A stretch of DNA of 64,000 bases, from assembly GCA_004298045.1 (NCBI GenBank), contig SCRM01000010.1:62001-126000 (forward strand). The letters run 5' to 3'. The translations under genes and the position numbers were made by a program. Positions within the stretch are counted from its first letter, which is position 1. Each line of letters starts with the position of its first letter. The notes below the pieces were generated by a model. It was not told the origin of the DNA and did not search any database. It worked only from the letters and a program-made list of their open reading frames with translations. Shown piece by piece: positions 8,273-16,920 of this stretch. The stretch comes from Rhodanobacter sp. (lineage in GTDB: Bacteria > Pseudomonadota > Gammaproteobacteria > Xanthomonadales > Rhodanobacteraceae).

Positions 8273-10500
8273 ACCCGCTCGCCGCGGCGTGGACCCATCC
8301 GCAGCTGCTGGCGCAAGTCCTGCGGCCACGCCGCGACGGGCGCAGCGAGGTGGCGTTGCGCTGCGATGCCATCACCCAGCCGCGTGCTGCGCTCGCGCTG
8401 GAACAAGCCCTGCGCGCCCTGCCCGGCGTGCAGCACGTGGCGATCCAGCCCGCCGCGCACCGCGTGCGCGTGGTGTGGGACGCCGACCGGCTTGGTCTCG
8501 ATGATCTGCTCGCGCAATGCGCCGCCGCACACTGCCCCGCCGAACCGCTGATCCACGATGCCGCCGACACCCGGCGCGCGACCGAGCTGCACAGTGCGCT
8601 GAAGCGCCTGCTGGTGGCCGGCATGTGCATGATGCAGGTGATGAGCTACGCGCTGGTGATCTATCTCGGCGTGGTCGATGCCGTCGATGTCACCACCCGC
8701 AACCTGTTCCGCTGGCTGGGCTTCCTCACCACCATTCCGCTGGTGGCATATTCCGCCTGGCCGTTCTACACCGGCGCGCTGGCCGAACTGCGGCAGCGCC
8801 GGCTCGGCATCCATCTGCCGGTGGCGCTCGCGGTGCTGCTGGTGTTTGCCGCCAGCGCGGTGAACACCGTGCGTGGCGCCGGCGAGATCTATTTCGACTC
8901 GATCGGCATGTTCGTGTTTCTGCTGCTGGTGGGGCGCTATGTCGAACTGCGCGCACGCGCGCTGGGCAACGCGCAGGGCGATGCGGCGATCGACGCCGCG
9001 CCGCTGCTGGCGCAGCGCTACGCCGCCGACGGCCGGATCGAAACCGTGCCGGCGCTGGCCTTGGTACCCGGTGATCGCGTGCACCTGGCTGAAGGCGCCA
9101 CGGTGCCTGCCGACGGCACGCTCGACACTGCCGCTGCACGCTTCGACGAGACGCTGCTGACCGGCGAATCGCGTCCGGTCCAGCGCCACCACGGCGAACC
9201 CCTCATCGCCGGCAGCGTGCTGCTCGACGGGCCGGGCGTGCTGCGCGTCGAACAGGTCGGCGCCGCCACCGCATCCGCCCGCATCGGCGCGCTGGCGGTG
9301 CGTGCGCGCCGGGCCCGCCTGACGGTGCCGGCGGGTGATCGCGCCATCGGCCGTTTCATCGCCCGCGTCCTGGTGCTGACCGCGCTGACCGCCGCCGCGT
9401 GGCTGCTGGTCAACCCCGCCCGCGCCTTCGATTCCGCGGTGGCGGTGCTGGTCGTCGCCTGCCCGTGTGCATTCGCGCTGACCGCGCCGGCCGCGTACAC
9501 CCGTGCGCTGGCGGTACTCGCGCGCCGCGGCGTGCTGGTGACCAACGCCGCGGCCCTGGGCCGGCTGGCGGACGTCGACGCCGCGCTGTTCGACAAGACC
9601 GGCACGCTCGGTGTGCCGCAGCTTGACCTCTCCGCCATCGAGCCGCTCGGCGCGCGCACTCGCGACGAAGTGCTGGCGCTGGCGGGGGCACTGGCACGGG
9701 AGAGTTCGCACCCCCTGGCGCAGGCGGTAACCCGGATCGCCGGCAGTAACCCGAACGGCGCGCATGCGACCGCAGTCGAGGCGGTTGCCGGCGCCGGCCT
9801 GCGCGGCCTGGTCGCCGGCCGCAAACTACGGTTCGGGCGCGCCGACTTCGCGCTCGCCGGCCAGCCAGTACCCGCCGCGTTGCGCGAACAGACGATACTT
9901 GCCGATGACACCGGCGCACTTGCCGTATTCCATCTCGCCGAACGCCCGCGCGCCGATGCCGGTGCCACGCTCGCGACCCTGCGCAGCGAAGGCGTCAGCT
10001 TGAGCATGGCCAGCGGCGACACCCCCGCCCGCGTCGCACAACTTGCGGCCGCCCTGCACATCGACGACTGGCACGCCCGGCAAACGCCGGAAACCAAGCT
10101 GGCCCACCTGCAATCGCTGCGCGCCGCCGGCCGCACCGTGCTGGTGGTGGGTGATGGCAGCAACGATGCGCCGATCCTCGCCGGCGCCGACGTTTCCGCC
10201 GCGCTTGCCAGCGGCACCTCGCTGGCGCACGCGCAGGCCGACCTGCTGCTGCTCGACGATCATCTGGACGGCCTGGTGCACGCGCGGCGCACCGCGCAGG
10301 ATCTGCAGCTGATCGTGGCGCAGGGCCGGCGCTGGTCGCTGGTCTACAATCTGTGTGCGGTGCCGTTTGCGGCCTTCGGGCTGGTCACGCCGTGGCTGGC
10401 TGCGATCGGCATGTCGCTCAGCTCGCTGGCCGTGGTGCTCAATGCCTTGCGCACCGGCCGCGAGCCGCTGCCCGCGGCGCCGCAGGAGTTGCCGGCATGA
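8269..10500 (+). CDS. ccoI: CcoI/FixI-type copper-translocating P1B-ATPase
   Basis: Inner-membrane ATPase that exports copper for insertion into the cbb3 CuB centre. Seen in the 743 residues: eight predicted membrane helices, the CPC ion-path motif in VVACPCAFALTAP, phosphorylation site DKTGTLG, the nucleotide-domain His-Pro in ESSHPLAQ, GDGSNDAP (GDGINDAP in most relatives) and the final MSLSSLAVVLNALR. The N-terminal ferredoxin-like domain (about residues 20-70) is recognisable but lacks the CxxC copper-binding pair. The first membrane helix carries GMCMMQVM, as in CcoI. ATGA overlaps on both sides show tight coupling with its accessory genes. Confidence 0.93.
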   Translation: MNPLAAAWTHPQLLAQVLRPRRDGRSEVALRCDAITQPRAALALEQALRALPGVQHVAIQPAAHRVRVVWDADRLGLDDLLAQCAAAHCPAEPLIHDAADTRRATELHSALKRLLVAGMCMMQVMSYALVIYLGVVDAVDVTTRNLFRWLGFLTTIPLVAYSAWPFYTGALAELRQRRLGIHLPVALAVLLVFAASAVNTVRGAGEIYFDSIGMFVFLLLVGRYVELRARALGNAQGDAAIDAAPLLAQRYAADGRIETVPALALVPGDRVHLAEGATVPADGTLDTAAARFDETLLTGESRPVQRHHGEPLIAGSVLLDGPGVLRVEQVGAATASARIGALAVRARRARLTVPAGDRAIGRFIARVLVLTALTAAAWLLVNPARAFDSAVAVLVVACPCAFALTAPAAYTRALAVLARRGVLVTNAAALGRLADVDAALFDKTGTLGVPQLDLSAIEPLGARTRDEVLALAGALARESSHPLAQAVTRIAGSNPNGAHATAVEAVAGAGLRGLVAGRKLRFGRADFALAGQPVPAALREQTILADDTGALAVFHLAERPRADAGATLATLRSEGVSLSMASGDTPARVAQLAAALHIDDWHARQTPETKLAHLQSLRAAGRTVLVVGDGSNDAPILAGADVSAALASGTSLAHAQADLLLLDDHLDGLVHARRTAQDLQLIVAQGRRWSLVYNLCAVPFAAFGLVTPWLAAIGMSLSSLAVVLNALRTGREPLPAAPQELPA

Positions 10501-10691
10501 ACGTGATCCTGGTATTGATCCCGGTCACCATCGTCGTGATCGGGGTCGCCATTGCCCTGTTTTTCTGGGCGGTGAACCATCAACAATTCGACGACCTCGA
10601 CAGCCCCGCCGTGCTGCCGCTGCTGGACGATGTACCCGTAACGCCCGCCACCCCCGACCCCACCGCCGAGGAGGCCAAAGAAGCCCGATGA
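10497..10691 (+). CDS. ccoS: cbb3 oxidase assembly protein CcoS
   Basis: Small membrane protein (64 residues) needed to incorporate cofactors into the cbb3 oxidase. One membrane helix (residues 3-25) is followed by the family hallmark FFWAVNHQQFDDLDSPA. The C-terminal acidic tail is variable in the family. It overlaps ccoI and the haemoglobin gene by 4 bp each. Confidence 0.93.
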   Translation: MNVILVLIPVTIVVIGVAIALFFWAVNHQQFDDLDSPAVLPLLDDVPVTPATPDPTAEEAKEAR

Positions 10692-11101
10692 ATACGCTGG
10701 ACGAAACCCACATCGCGACCCTGGTCGACCACTTCTACGAGAAGGTGCGCGTCGACCCATTGCTGGGCCCGGTGTTCAACGCCGCGGTGCACGACTGGGT
10801 CGCCCACAAGGCGCTGCTCACCCGTTTCTGGTGCTCGGTGGTGCTGCGCGCGCAAAGTTATCGCGGCAACCCGCTGGGCGTGCACCGCGCGCAGCCGGCG
10901 ATCCGCACCGAGCACTTCGTGCGCTGGCTGGAACTGTGGCACGCGACCACGCGCGAGGTGATGGAACCCGATGCCGCCGACGAAATGGACGCCTTCGCGC
11001 AGCGCATCGGCCGCGGCATGAGCATGGGCATGGGCCTCGCCCCGCCACGCAGCGCGCAGCAGCCATTCGGCCTGTCGGTGGTCAGCACGACCCAGGCCTG
11101 A
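10688..11101 (+). CDS. Group III truncated haemoglobin
   Basis: Soluble haem protein of 137 residues of the truncated globin group III (relatives: Campylobacter Ctb). Visible family marks are LVDHFYEKVRVDPLLGPVF at the N-terminus, the RFWCSVVL segment, YRGNPLGVH, and the proximal-His helix region HFVRWLELW. Group III globins bind O2 and NO and are often found with respiratory genes. Its ATGA coupling as the last gene of the cbb3 operon suggests a role in protecting or feeding the oxidase, or in NO tolerance (inference). A strong terminator follows. Confidence 0.88.
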   Translation: MNTLDETHIATLVDHFYEKVRVDPLLGPVFNAAVHDWVAHKALLTRFWCSVVLRAQSYRGNPLGVHRAQPAIRTEHFVRWLELWHATTREVMEPDAADEMDAFAQRIGRGMSMGMGLAPPRSAQQPFGLSVVSTTQA

Positions 11102-11119
11102 TCGCCGCCCCACGCAAAC

Positions 11120-11151
11120 AAAAAGCCCGCGGTTCGCACCGCGGGCTTTTT
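11120..11151. terminator. Terminator between the cbb3 operon and tpx
   Basis: A 14-bp stem (11120-11133 with 11138-11151) has core GCCCGCGGT, a TCGC loop, and A/T runs at both ends. It can serve the cbb3 operon on the plus strand and tpx on the minus strand. Confidence 0.93.
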
Positions 11152-11171
11152 TCATGCCATGACTACGCAGT

Positions 11172-11672
11172 TCAGGCCAGCGCCTTGAGCGCGGCGTCGT
11201 AGTTCGGCTCGTGGGTGATCTCATCCACCAGCTCGGCGTGGATCACCTTGTCGTGCGCATCGAGCACCACCACCGCACGCGCCGCCACACCGGCCAGCGG
11301 GCCGTCGGCAAGCGCCACACCGTAGTCGCGCAGGAACTCGCGGCCGCGCATCAACGACAGCGTCTTGACGTTGTTGAGGCCTTCGGCACCACAGAAGCGG
11401 CCCTGCGCAAACGGCAGGTCGGCCGAAATGCACAGCACCACGGTGTTCGCCAGCTTGTCGGCCACCTCGTTGAAGTGACGCACCGAGGCCGCGCACACCG
11501 GCGTGTCGATGCTCGGAAAAATGTTGAGCACCTTGCGCTTGCCGGCAAAGCTCGCCAGCGTCGCCTCCGCCAGGTCGCCGCCGACCAGATGGAAGGCCGG
11601 TGCCTGACTGCCAACGGCCGGGAAGCTGCCATCGACGCGCACCGGGTTGCCTTGGAATTTCACTGTGGACAT
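11172..11672 (-). CDS. tpx: Thiol peroxidase (atypical 2-Cys peroxiredoxin)
   Basis: Thioredoxin-dependent peroxidase of 166 residues that removes H2O2 and organic peroxides. The peroxidatic Cys is in [14 protein letters not shown] and the resolving Cys in [12 protein letters not shown], both in the Tpx arrangement. Length and order are normal. The ATG at 11672 follows a GAGGAGA site. It lies just downstream of a CopD-like membrane gene and nnrS on the same strand with a short gap, so may be co-transcribed with them. Confidence 0.96.
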   Translation of the reverse strand: MSTVKFQGNPVRVDGSFPAVGSQAPAFHLVGGDLAEATLASFAGKRKVLNIFPSIDTPVCAASVRHFNEVADKLANTVVLCISADLPFAQGRFCGAEGLNNVKTLSLMRGREFLRDYGVALADGPLAGVAARAVVVLDAHDKVIHAELVDEITHEPNYDAALKALA

Positions 11673-11693
11673 CGCAAGTCTCCTCAAAACGGA

Positions 11694-12149
11694 TTACAGA
11701 ATGAACATGGCCTTGGCCAGAAACACGATGCCAGCCATCAGCGTCAGCACGATGCGGTGCGTGTAGCGAAACCGGCACACCGTCATGCGGCCGCGGAAGC
11801 CGGACCAGATCGCGTTGGCGAACACACCGAGCACCGCGAACGCCAACGTTACCTTGGCCAACAGCAGCCAGCCGAAATGCCGGCCGTCGCCGATGCACTG
11901 GATGCCGTTGCAGTACTGGTCGAACAACACGAAGCCGCTCAAGAACAACAGTATGACCACGATCGGCATGTAATGCCGCACGCGCGCCATCACCGCGGTC
12001 TCGAGCTGGTGCATCGTGGCCGCATCGAAACGCTGGTGCAGACCTTCGAGCACGAACACCTCGAACGCCGCCGCCCCCACGAAAAGAATGGCGCAGGTCA
12101 GGTGGATCAACACCACCCACTGCAAATACGTCGCAAACCAAGCGTGCAC
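11694..12149 (-). CDS. CopD-like integral membrane protein
   Basis: Membrane protein of 151 residues with four predicted helices (about 8-29, 56-76, 92-112, 127-148). Conserved-looking His and Met residues occur near helix ends (LIHLTCAILF, RVRHYMPIVV, YTHRIVLTLM), as in CopD/YebZ-type haem- or copper-linked membrane proteins. It sits between nnrS and tpx, about 50 bp from nnrS, so probably belongs to the NO/haem-copper stress group. Family assignment is tentative; only topology and histidines support it. Confidence 0.6.
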   Translation of the reverse strand: MHAWFATYLQWVVLIHLTCAILFVGAAAFEVFVLEGLHQRFDAATMHQLETAVMARVRHYMPIVVILLFLSGFVLFDQYCNGIQCIGDGRHFGWLLLAKVTLAFAVLGVFANAIWSGFRGRMTVCRFRYTHRIVLTLMAGIVFLAKAMFIL

Positions 12150-12203
12150 GTTGCACTCCTCACCGCTGGCGGCCAGGTGCCGTCGACCGCCCTTTTGCGC
12201 CGA

Positions 12204-13451
12204 TCAGCCCGGCCGGCCATCCGCACGCGGCGTCAGGTAGATCCACGCCGACCGCAGCACCCACGGCAAGAACGCCACCAGCCAGCCGGCGCCCGCCACC
12301 ACCAGCCACAGATAGTGGTCGCCGCCCAGCTCGGCACCGATGCGGATCAGTGCCACCACCTGCAGCAGGCCGAAGCACAGCCACGGAATCGGGTGCATCT
12401 GCAGCGGTCGCCCGGAGTGGCCATGGGTCACGCGGGTCACCATGGCCACCAGCATCGAGCCGAAGAAACCGATCGCGATCGCATGCAGCGGCGCCAGGCC
12501 GAGGATGTGCGCGCCGCTCGTGGCGTAAACGAGGTCCTGCGCCGAGAACAGCACGAAGCCGATCGGCAGCCACGCAAAGGCAATGTGCAGCACTGCCAGG
12601 AGACCCGGGTGCATGCAGCGCCACGGTTTCCACATCAGCCAATGCGCGCCGAACACCAGCGCCAGCGGCACGTCGCACAACCACAGCCAGCCGGCCAGCC
12701 CAGCCGACACCAGCACCACATGCGCAATCAACAGCGCCCACGCCACCGGCAGGCTCCAGTTCGGCCGCCACATTGCGTAGCCCGGCACCAGGTTGCGGCT
12801 GAAAAACGGCAGCATGCGATGGGTGACGGTGAAATAGATCGGCAGCAAAAAGGTAAACGTGCCCATGCGCACCGCCACCCAGGCGGCATCCGGCGACACG
12901 CTGTCCGGAAACAGCAGCCAGGCGAAGAACAGCGCCAGCCCCAGCGTGCCGACGCAAAACGCCGCCAGCGTCGACCAGCCGTGCTTGTTGCGATCCGCCG
13001 AGGCGCGCAGCACGCCGGCCAAAGTGCTGACGCCGATCAGGTAACCGGCCAGCATCATCGCCACGCCGATCTTGAGCACCGTTGGCATGTCGAGCAGGCC
13101 GATGGTGCCGACGATGTAGCCGCCCAGCACGCCCCCCGCCACCGGCAGATAACGCCGGGCCGGCACGGTCGGCCCGTTCATCCAGCGCGGGAATGTGGTC
13201 ATCAGGAAGCCGAACATGAACAGCGGAAACAGGCCGTACTGGATCAGCATGGCGTGCCCCCACACCGGCGGGATCGTGGGCTGCGGCCAGGTAAACCAGC
13301 CAAAGCGCAGCGATGCCAGCTCCAGCGTCCACCAGGTCATGCTGAGCAGCACCGCAATGGTGCCGGCGAGAAACAGCGGTCGATGCGGCGCAGCCGCAAG
13401 CAGCGCGGCCGGGCCGTCGGCGAAGGTCGCCGAAGAAGTGGATGCGTCCAT
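12204..13451 (-). CDS. nnrS: NnrS family haem-copper membrane protein
   Basis: Polytopic membrane protein (415 residues, about twelve helices) that protects cells from NO-derived iron complexes and is typical of denitrifiers. Family marks: HRPLFLAGTIAVLLSM near the N-terminus, GHAMLIQYGLFPLFMFGFL, FPRWMNG, YFTVTHRMLPFFSRNL, and LHAIAIGFFGSMLVAMVTRV followed by THGHSGRPL. The start chosen (13451) has AAGG five bases upstream; an ATG five codons earlier lacks a site. Upstream lies a TGA-N6-TCA dyad, and the adjacent gene is fnr, so Fnr control is likely. Confidence 0.93.
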   Translation of the reverse strand: MDASTSSATFADGPAALLAAAPHRPLFLAGTIAVLLSMTWWTLELASLRFGWFTWPQPTIPPVWGHAMLIQYGLFPLFMFGFLMTTFPRWMNGPTVPARRYLPVAGGVLGGYIVGTIGLLDMPTVLKIGVAMMLAGYLIGVSTLAGVLRASADRNKHGWSTLAAFCVGTLGLALFFAWLLFPDSVSPDAAWVAVRMGTFTFLLPIYFTVTHRMLPFFSRNLVPGYAMWRPNWSLPVAWALLIAHVVLVSAGLAGWLWLCDVPLALVFGAHWLMWKPWRCMHPGLLAVLHIAFAWLPIGFVLFSAQDLVYATSGAHILGLAPLHAIAIGFFGSMLVAMVTRVTHGHSGRPLQMHPIPWLCFGLLQVVALIRIGAELGGDHYLWLVVAGAGWLVAFLPWVLRSAWIYLTPRADGRPG

Positions 13452-13506
13452 GGTTACCTTGGGCATTGAATACGAATCAGTTTCGCAGCTCGCCCCGGTG
13501 GCGGCC

Positions 13507-13520
13507 CTGACGTGGATCAG
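13507..13520. promoter_or_regulatory. Candidate Fnr box upstream of nnrS
   Basis: CTGACGTGGATCAG has the TGA-N6-TCA core of FNR/CRP-family sites and lies about 56 bp upstream of the nnrS start, in the short gap after fnr. It has the same geometry as the dyad before ccoN. Assignment is inference from geometry and context. Confidence 0.45.
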
Positions 13521-13541
13521 CGCCGTTTTCGCGGTGAACCG

Positions 13542-14345
13542 TCAATCCGGCAGCAGGCTCGCGCCCAGCTCGCACAACGCGTTTTCGTCCAGCAGTACCA
13601 GCTCGCGGCCTTCGAGCGCGATCAAGCTCTGGCTGCGGAAGCGGCCCAGCACGCGGCTGACGGTCTCCGCGGCCAGCCGCAGGTAATTGGCGATGTCGCC
13701 GCGCGACATGCTGAGGTGGAAGCGCGTGGCGGAATACCCGCGCGAGGCGTAGCGGTTGGACAAGTCGATCAAAAACGCCGCCATGCGCTCGTCCGCACTG
13801 TGGTCGCCCGCCAGCAGCGACACCGCTCCCAGCTCCTTGCTGATGAGACGGAAAAGGTGCTGCTGCACGTTCGGCTGGCGCGCCGCCAGCGCGCTCATCG
13901 CCGGGAACGAGAAGCGGCAGAATTGAGTGTCTTCGAGCGCCACCGCGTCGCACGGGAAATGCTCGGGATAGATCGCGTTGAGCCCCACCACTTCGCCCGG
14001 CAGGTAGAAACCCAGCACCTGCTCGTTGCCGTCGCGGTCAAACAGCCGGGTTTTCACCGAGCCGGTGCGCACCGCATAGATCGCGCGGAACGAATCGCCG
14101 GTGCGAAACACGTGCTCGCCGGCGCGGAACGGCCCCACGTGCTCGACCAGGCAATGCAGCGCCGCCAGGTCGGTCTTGCCATAACCCACGGCCGCGCAGG
14201 ATTCCGCAAACGCGCAGGTGGAGCAAAAGTGCGCCGCGTCGCCGTCGTCGGTGATCGGCTGCGGCGTGGGGCGCACTCGGCGGGTTGTCTGGATGGATGG
14301 CATGGCGGCAGGCACCGTGGGGTCGGTGTGGTCGAATCCTTGCAT
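13542..14345 (-). CDS. fnr: Fnr-type oxygen-sensing transcriptional regulator
   Basis: CRP/FNR-family activator of about 267 residues controlling anaerobic and micro-oxic genes. The N-terminal region has the cluster CSTCAFAESC (Cys-x2-Cys-x5-Cys), and a fourth Cys lies in EHFPCDAVAL, the four ligands for an oxygen-labile 4Fe-4S cluster. The cyclic-nucleotide-like beta barrel occupies about residues 65-180. The C-terminal helix-turn-helix MSRGDIANYLRLAAETVSR contains the Glu and Arg of the recognition helix that read FNR half sites. Likely targets nearby are ccoN/fdxA and nnrS. The exact start is unsure (TTG 14354, ATG 14345, ATG 14303). Confidence 0.94.
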   Translation of the reverse strand: MQGFDHTDPTVPAAMPSIQTTRRVRPTPQPITDDGDAAHFCSTCAFAESCAAVGYGKTDLAALHCLVEHVGPFRAGEHVFRTGDSFRAIYAVRTGSVKTRLFDRDGNEQVLGFYLPGEVVGLNAIYPEHFPCDAVALEDTQFCRFSFPAMSALAARQPNVQQHLFRLISKELGAVSLLAGDHSADERMAAFLIDLSNRYASRGYSATRFHLSMSRGDIANYLRLAAETVSRVLGRFRSQSLIALEGRELVLLDENALCELGASLLPD

Positions 14346-14584
14346 GATACGCAAGCTGTCCAGTGCCCGCGAGCTCGTGCGGCATCACAGCCCCCGGCCG
14401 ACCACGGCTCCGGGCACCTCAAAATGTGGGTAACAGAACCCAAGACGACTGCAACGACGCATTGTATCGGCCACCGCGCGCTGGTTTTCGGCCCACGAAC
14501 CACATAGGGGTCAAACCCCCGCCGCGCAAGCGGTGCCAAGGCAGCACGGCCAGTCGGATTCCAGCCAGCCACGCGCTTTGCTGC

Positions 14585-15361
14585 TCATTTTTCGACAAAG
14601 GCGCGCTCGATCACGTAATCGCCTGGCTCGCGCGTGCGCGGCGAGGCGCGGAAACCGCGGCCGTCGAGCAGCGCGGAAAGGTCCTCCAGCATGCCGGGGC
14701 TGCCGCACAGCATCACCCGGTCGATGGCCGGATCGAGCGGCGGCAGCCCGGTGGCCGCGGCCAGCGAGCCGTCGACGATGGCATCGGTGATGCGCCCATG
14801 GTGGCGAAACGGCTCGCGCGTCACCGTGGGGTAGTAGATGAGCTGTTCGCGCACCCGCGCGCCGAGGTACTCGTGTTGCGGCAGCTCGGTTTCGAGATAG
14901 TGCGCATAGGCCAGGTCGGCCACGCGGCGCACGCCGTGCGCCAGCACCACCTGGTCGAAGCGCTGGTAGGTTTCCGGGTCGCGGATGATGCTCATGAACG
15001 GCGCCAGCCCGGTGCCGGTGCCGAACAGGTACAGGCGCTTGCCGGGTTTCAGGTCGGTGAGCACCAGTGTACCGGTCGGCTTGCGCGACATCACCACCGG
15101 GTCGCCCACGCGCAGGTGCTGCAGGCGCGAAGTCAGCGGCCCGTTCGGCACCTTGATCGAGAAGAACTCCAGATGCTCCTGCCAGCTCGCGCTGGCAATC
15201 GAATACGCCCGCAGCAGCGGCCGCCCCTCCGCCTCCAGCCCGATCATCACGAACTGCCCGCTGTCGAAACGGAACCCCGCATCACGCGTGGTGCGGAACG
15301 AGAACAGTGCATCGTTCCAGTGCTGCACGTCGATCACGTGCTCGGTGGCCATCGCTACCAT
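14585..15361 (-). CDS. fpr: Ferredoxin--NADP reductase
   Basis: Soluble FAD enzyme (258 residues) that exchanges electrons between NADPH and ferredoxin or flavodoxin. FAD-binding motif RAYSIAS near residue 80, NADP-binding FGTGTGLAPFMSIIRDPETY near 130, and CGSPGMLEDL near 230 are all present in the bacterial Fpr order. The start may be 15361 or 15352 (MATEHVIDVQHWN). It is divergent from dusA. Possible partner: the FdxA ferredoxin at 4.4 kb (inference). Confidence 0.95.
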   Translation of the reverse strand: MVAMATEHVIDVQHWNDALFSFRTTRDAGFRFDSGQFVMIGLEAEGRPLLRAYSIASASWQEHLEFFSIKVPNGPLTSRLQHLRVGDPVVMSRKPTGTLVLTDLKPGKRLYLFGTGTGLAPFMSIIRDPETYQRFDQVVLAHGVRRVADLAYAHYLETELPQHEYLGARVREQLIYYPTVTREPFRHHGRITDAIVDGSLAAATGLPPLDPAIDRVMLCGSPGMLEDLSALLDGRGFRASPRTREPGDYVIERAFVEK

Positions 15362-15525
15362 GTATGTGTCGCCGCCTCGAACCGCGCATGCCGCGCGCCG
15401 CCGATCGGCGCCACCCATGCTGCAATTGCAGCATTTTACGCGATGTGCCGGTTTGCCGCCTGTGGCTGAACGCCCGCGGCGCCGGCGCTGTATCCGCTGG
15501 CGCAATGCGGGACAATGGCGGCCTG

Positions 15526-16509
15526 ATGAATACGCCGGTCACGCCAACTTCGCCGTGGCGGCTGTCGGTCGCGCCGATGATGGACTGGACCGACCGCCAC
15601 TGCCGCTATTTCCACCGCCTGCTCGCACCGCACGCACGGCTGTACACCGAGATGGTGACCAGCGCGGCGCTGGTGCGCGGCGGGCAGTGGCGCCTGCTGG
15701 CGCACGACGCGGCGGAGCACCCGCTGGCACTGCAACTGGGCGGCAGCGAGCCGGCCGAGCTGGCGACCGCGGCGCGGATGGGCGAAACGGCCGGCTACGA
15801 CGAGATCAACCTCAACGTCGGCTGCCCTTCCGACCGCGTGCAGTCGGGCCGGTTCGGCGCCTGCCTGATGCGCGAGCCGGCGCTGGTGGCCGCCTGCGTC
15901 AAGGCCATGCAGGATGCGGTCGGCGTGCCGGTCACGGTGAAATGCCGGATCGGGGTGGACGACCAGGATGCCTACGCCGACCTGCAGCGCTTCACCCAGA
16001 CCATGGTCGACGCCGGCGTGCAGGTGTTGATCGTGCATGCACGCAAGGCGTGGCTGAAGGGCCTTTCGCCCAAGGAAAACCGCGAAGTGCCGCCGCTCGA
16101 CTACCCGCGCGTGCATCGCTTGAAGCGTGATTTCCCGACGCTGACGGTGGCGATCAACGGCGGCATTACCACGTTGGCGCAGGTGCGCGAGGAGCTGGCG
16201 GCGCTCGACGGCGTGATGCTCGGCCGCGCCGCCTACCACGACCCATACCTGCTGGCCCGGCTGGAGCACGCGCTGTACGGCACGCCGCTACCCACCCGCG
16301 AAGTGGTGTTGGAGCGCATGCGCCCATATATCGAGACGGAACTGGCGCGCGGCACGGCACTCAAACACATGACCCGCCACCTGCTCGGTCTGTACCAGGG
16401 CGAACCCGGCGCACGCGGTTTTCGTCGGCGCCTGAGCGAGGAGGCGCACCGGCCGGAGGCCGGCTGGACGCTGATCGAACGCGCGCTGCCGATGGCGGCA
16501 GCGGCGTGA
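15526..16509 (+). CDS. dusA: tRNA-dihydrouridine(20/20a) synthase
   Basis: FMN enzyme (327 residues) that reduces uridines in the tRNA D-loop with NADPH. Seen: FMN-binding LSVAPMMDWTDRHCRYFHR at the N-terminus, NLNVGCPSDRVQSGRFGACL with the catalytic Cys in GACL, VTVKCRIGVDD, and INGGI at the phosphate site. The GC(P)SDRVQSGRFGACLM form identifies the DusA branch. The start MNTPVTP at 15526 is chosen over an in-frame ATG seven codons earlier. Confidence 0.95.
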   Translation: MNTPVTPTSPWRLSVAPMMDWTDRHCRYFHRLLAPHARLYTEMVTSAALVRGGQWRLLAHDAAEHPLALQLGGSEPAELATAARMGETAGYDEINLNVGCPSDRVQSGRFGACLMREPALVAACVKAMQDAVGVPVTVKCRIGVDDQDAYADLQRFTQTMVDAGVQVLIVHARKAWLKGLSPKENREVPPLDYPRVHRLKRDFPTLTVAINGGITTLAQVREELAALDGVMLGRAAYHDPYLLARLEHALYGTPLPTREVVLERMRPYIETELARGTALKHMTRHLLGLYQGEPGARGFRRRLSEEAHRPEAGWTLIERALPMAAAA

Positions 16510-16525
16510 CAGCGGTGACCGGTGC

Positions 16526-16547
16526 GGTCACTATTCAGGTTCACTAT
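16526..16547 (+). promoter_or_regulatory. Direct repeat upstream of the PepSY-phoPQ operon
   Basis: GGTCACTAT and GGTTCACTAT recur about one helical turn apart, some 43-64 bp before the PepSY gene. The pattern resembles the tandem half-sites bound by PhoP/OmpR-family regulators, so it may be an autoregulatory site. Weak, inferred. Confidence 0.3.
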
Positions 16548-16589
16548 CGAAACTGAACGATGCAAGGCAACTGACGGTTCGGATGTTTC

Positions 16590-16919
16590 ATGAAGGCATG
16601 TCGTACATGGGTCGTGTCACTGGCGTTGGTGCTCGGCGCCGGGCCGGCGCTTGCGCAGTCGCAGGCCAAGCCTGGCGAGCTGAGCCTCGGCGACGCAGTG
16701 ACGCATGTGCAGCAGGAAACCGACGGCCAAGTGCTGTCGGCCGAATCGCGCCGCTGGGATCGGCGCACCGAATACCGTATCAAGGTACTCACCCCCGAAG
16801 GCCACGTGCGGGTAATGACCGTACCGGCCTCCGGCAACAGCGCACGCCCCGCCCTTCCGGCAATCCGCAACATCCCGCACCCGCCCGCCCGCGACTTCGG
16901 CGGCAAGGAGAGACACTGA
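16590..16919 (+). CDS. Periplasmic PepSY-like protein
   Basis: Exported protein of 109 residues. A signal peptide (KACRTWVVSLALVLGAGPALA, cleavage after ALA near residue 22) is followed by a PepSY-type domain, LSLGDAVTHVQQETDGQVLS then RTEYRIKVLTPEGHVRV. The proline-rich C-terminus looks disordered. It lies one base upstream of the response regulator, so the three genes form an operon. A small periplasmic PepSY protein beside a PhoPQ-like pair suggests modulation of the sensor (inference). Confidence 0.8.
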   Translation: MKACRTWVVSLALVLGAGPALAQSQAKPGELSLGDAVTHVQQETDGQVLSAESRRWDRRTEYRIKVLTPEGHVRVMTVPASGNSARPALPAIRNIPHPPARDFGGKERH

Positions 16920-16920
16920 C

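Noticed and set aside
14346..14584. Gene or element between fnr and fpr
   Set aside because: Only a short GGGGT-CAA-ACCCC dyad near 14514 was seen; the rest appears to be a plain promoter/3' region.
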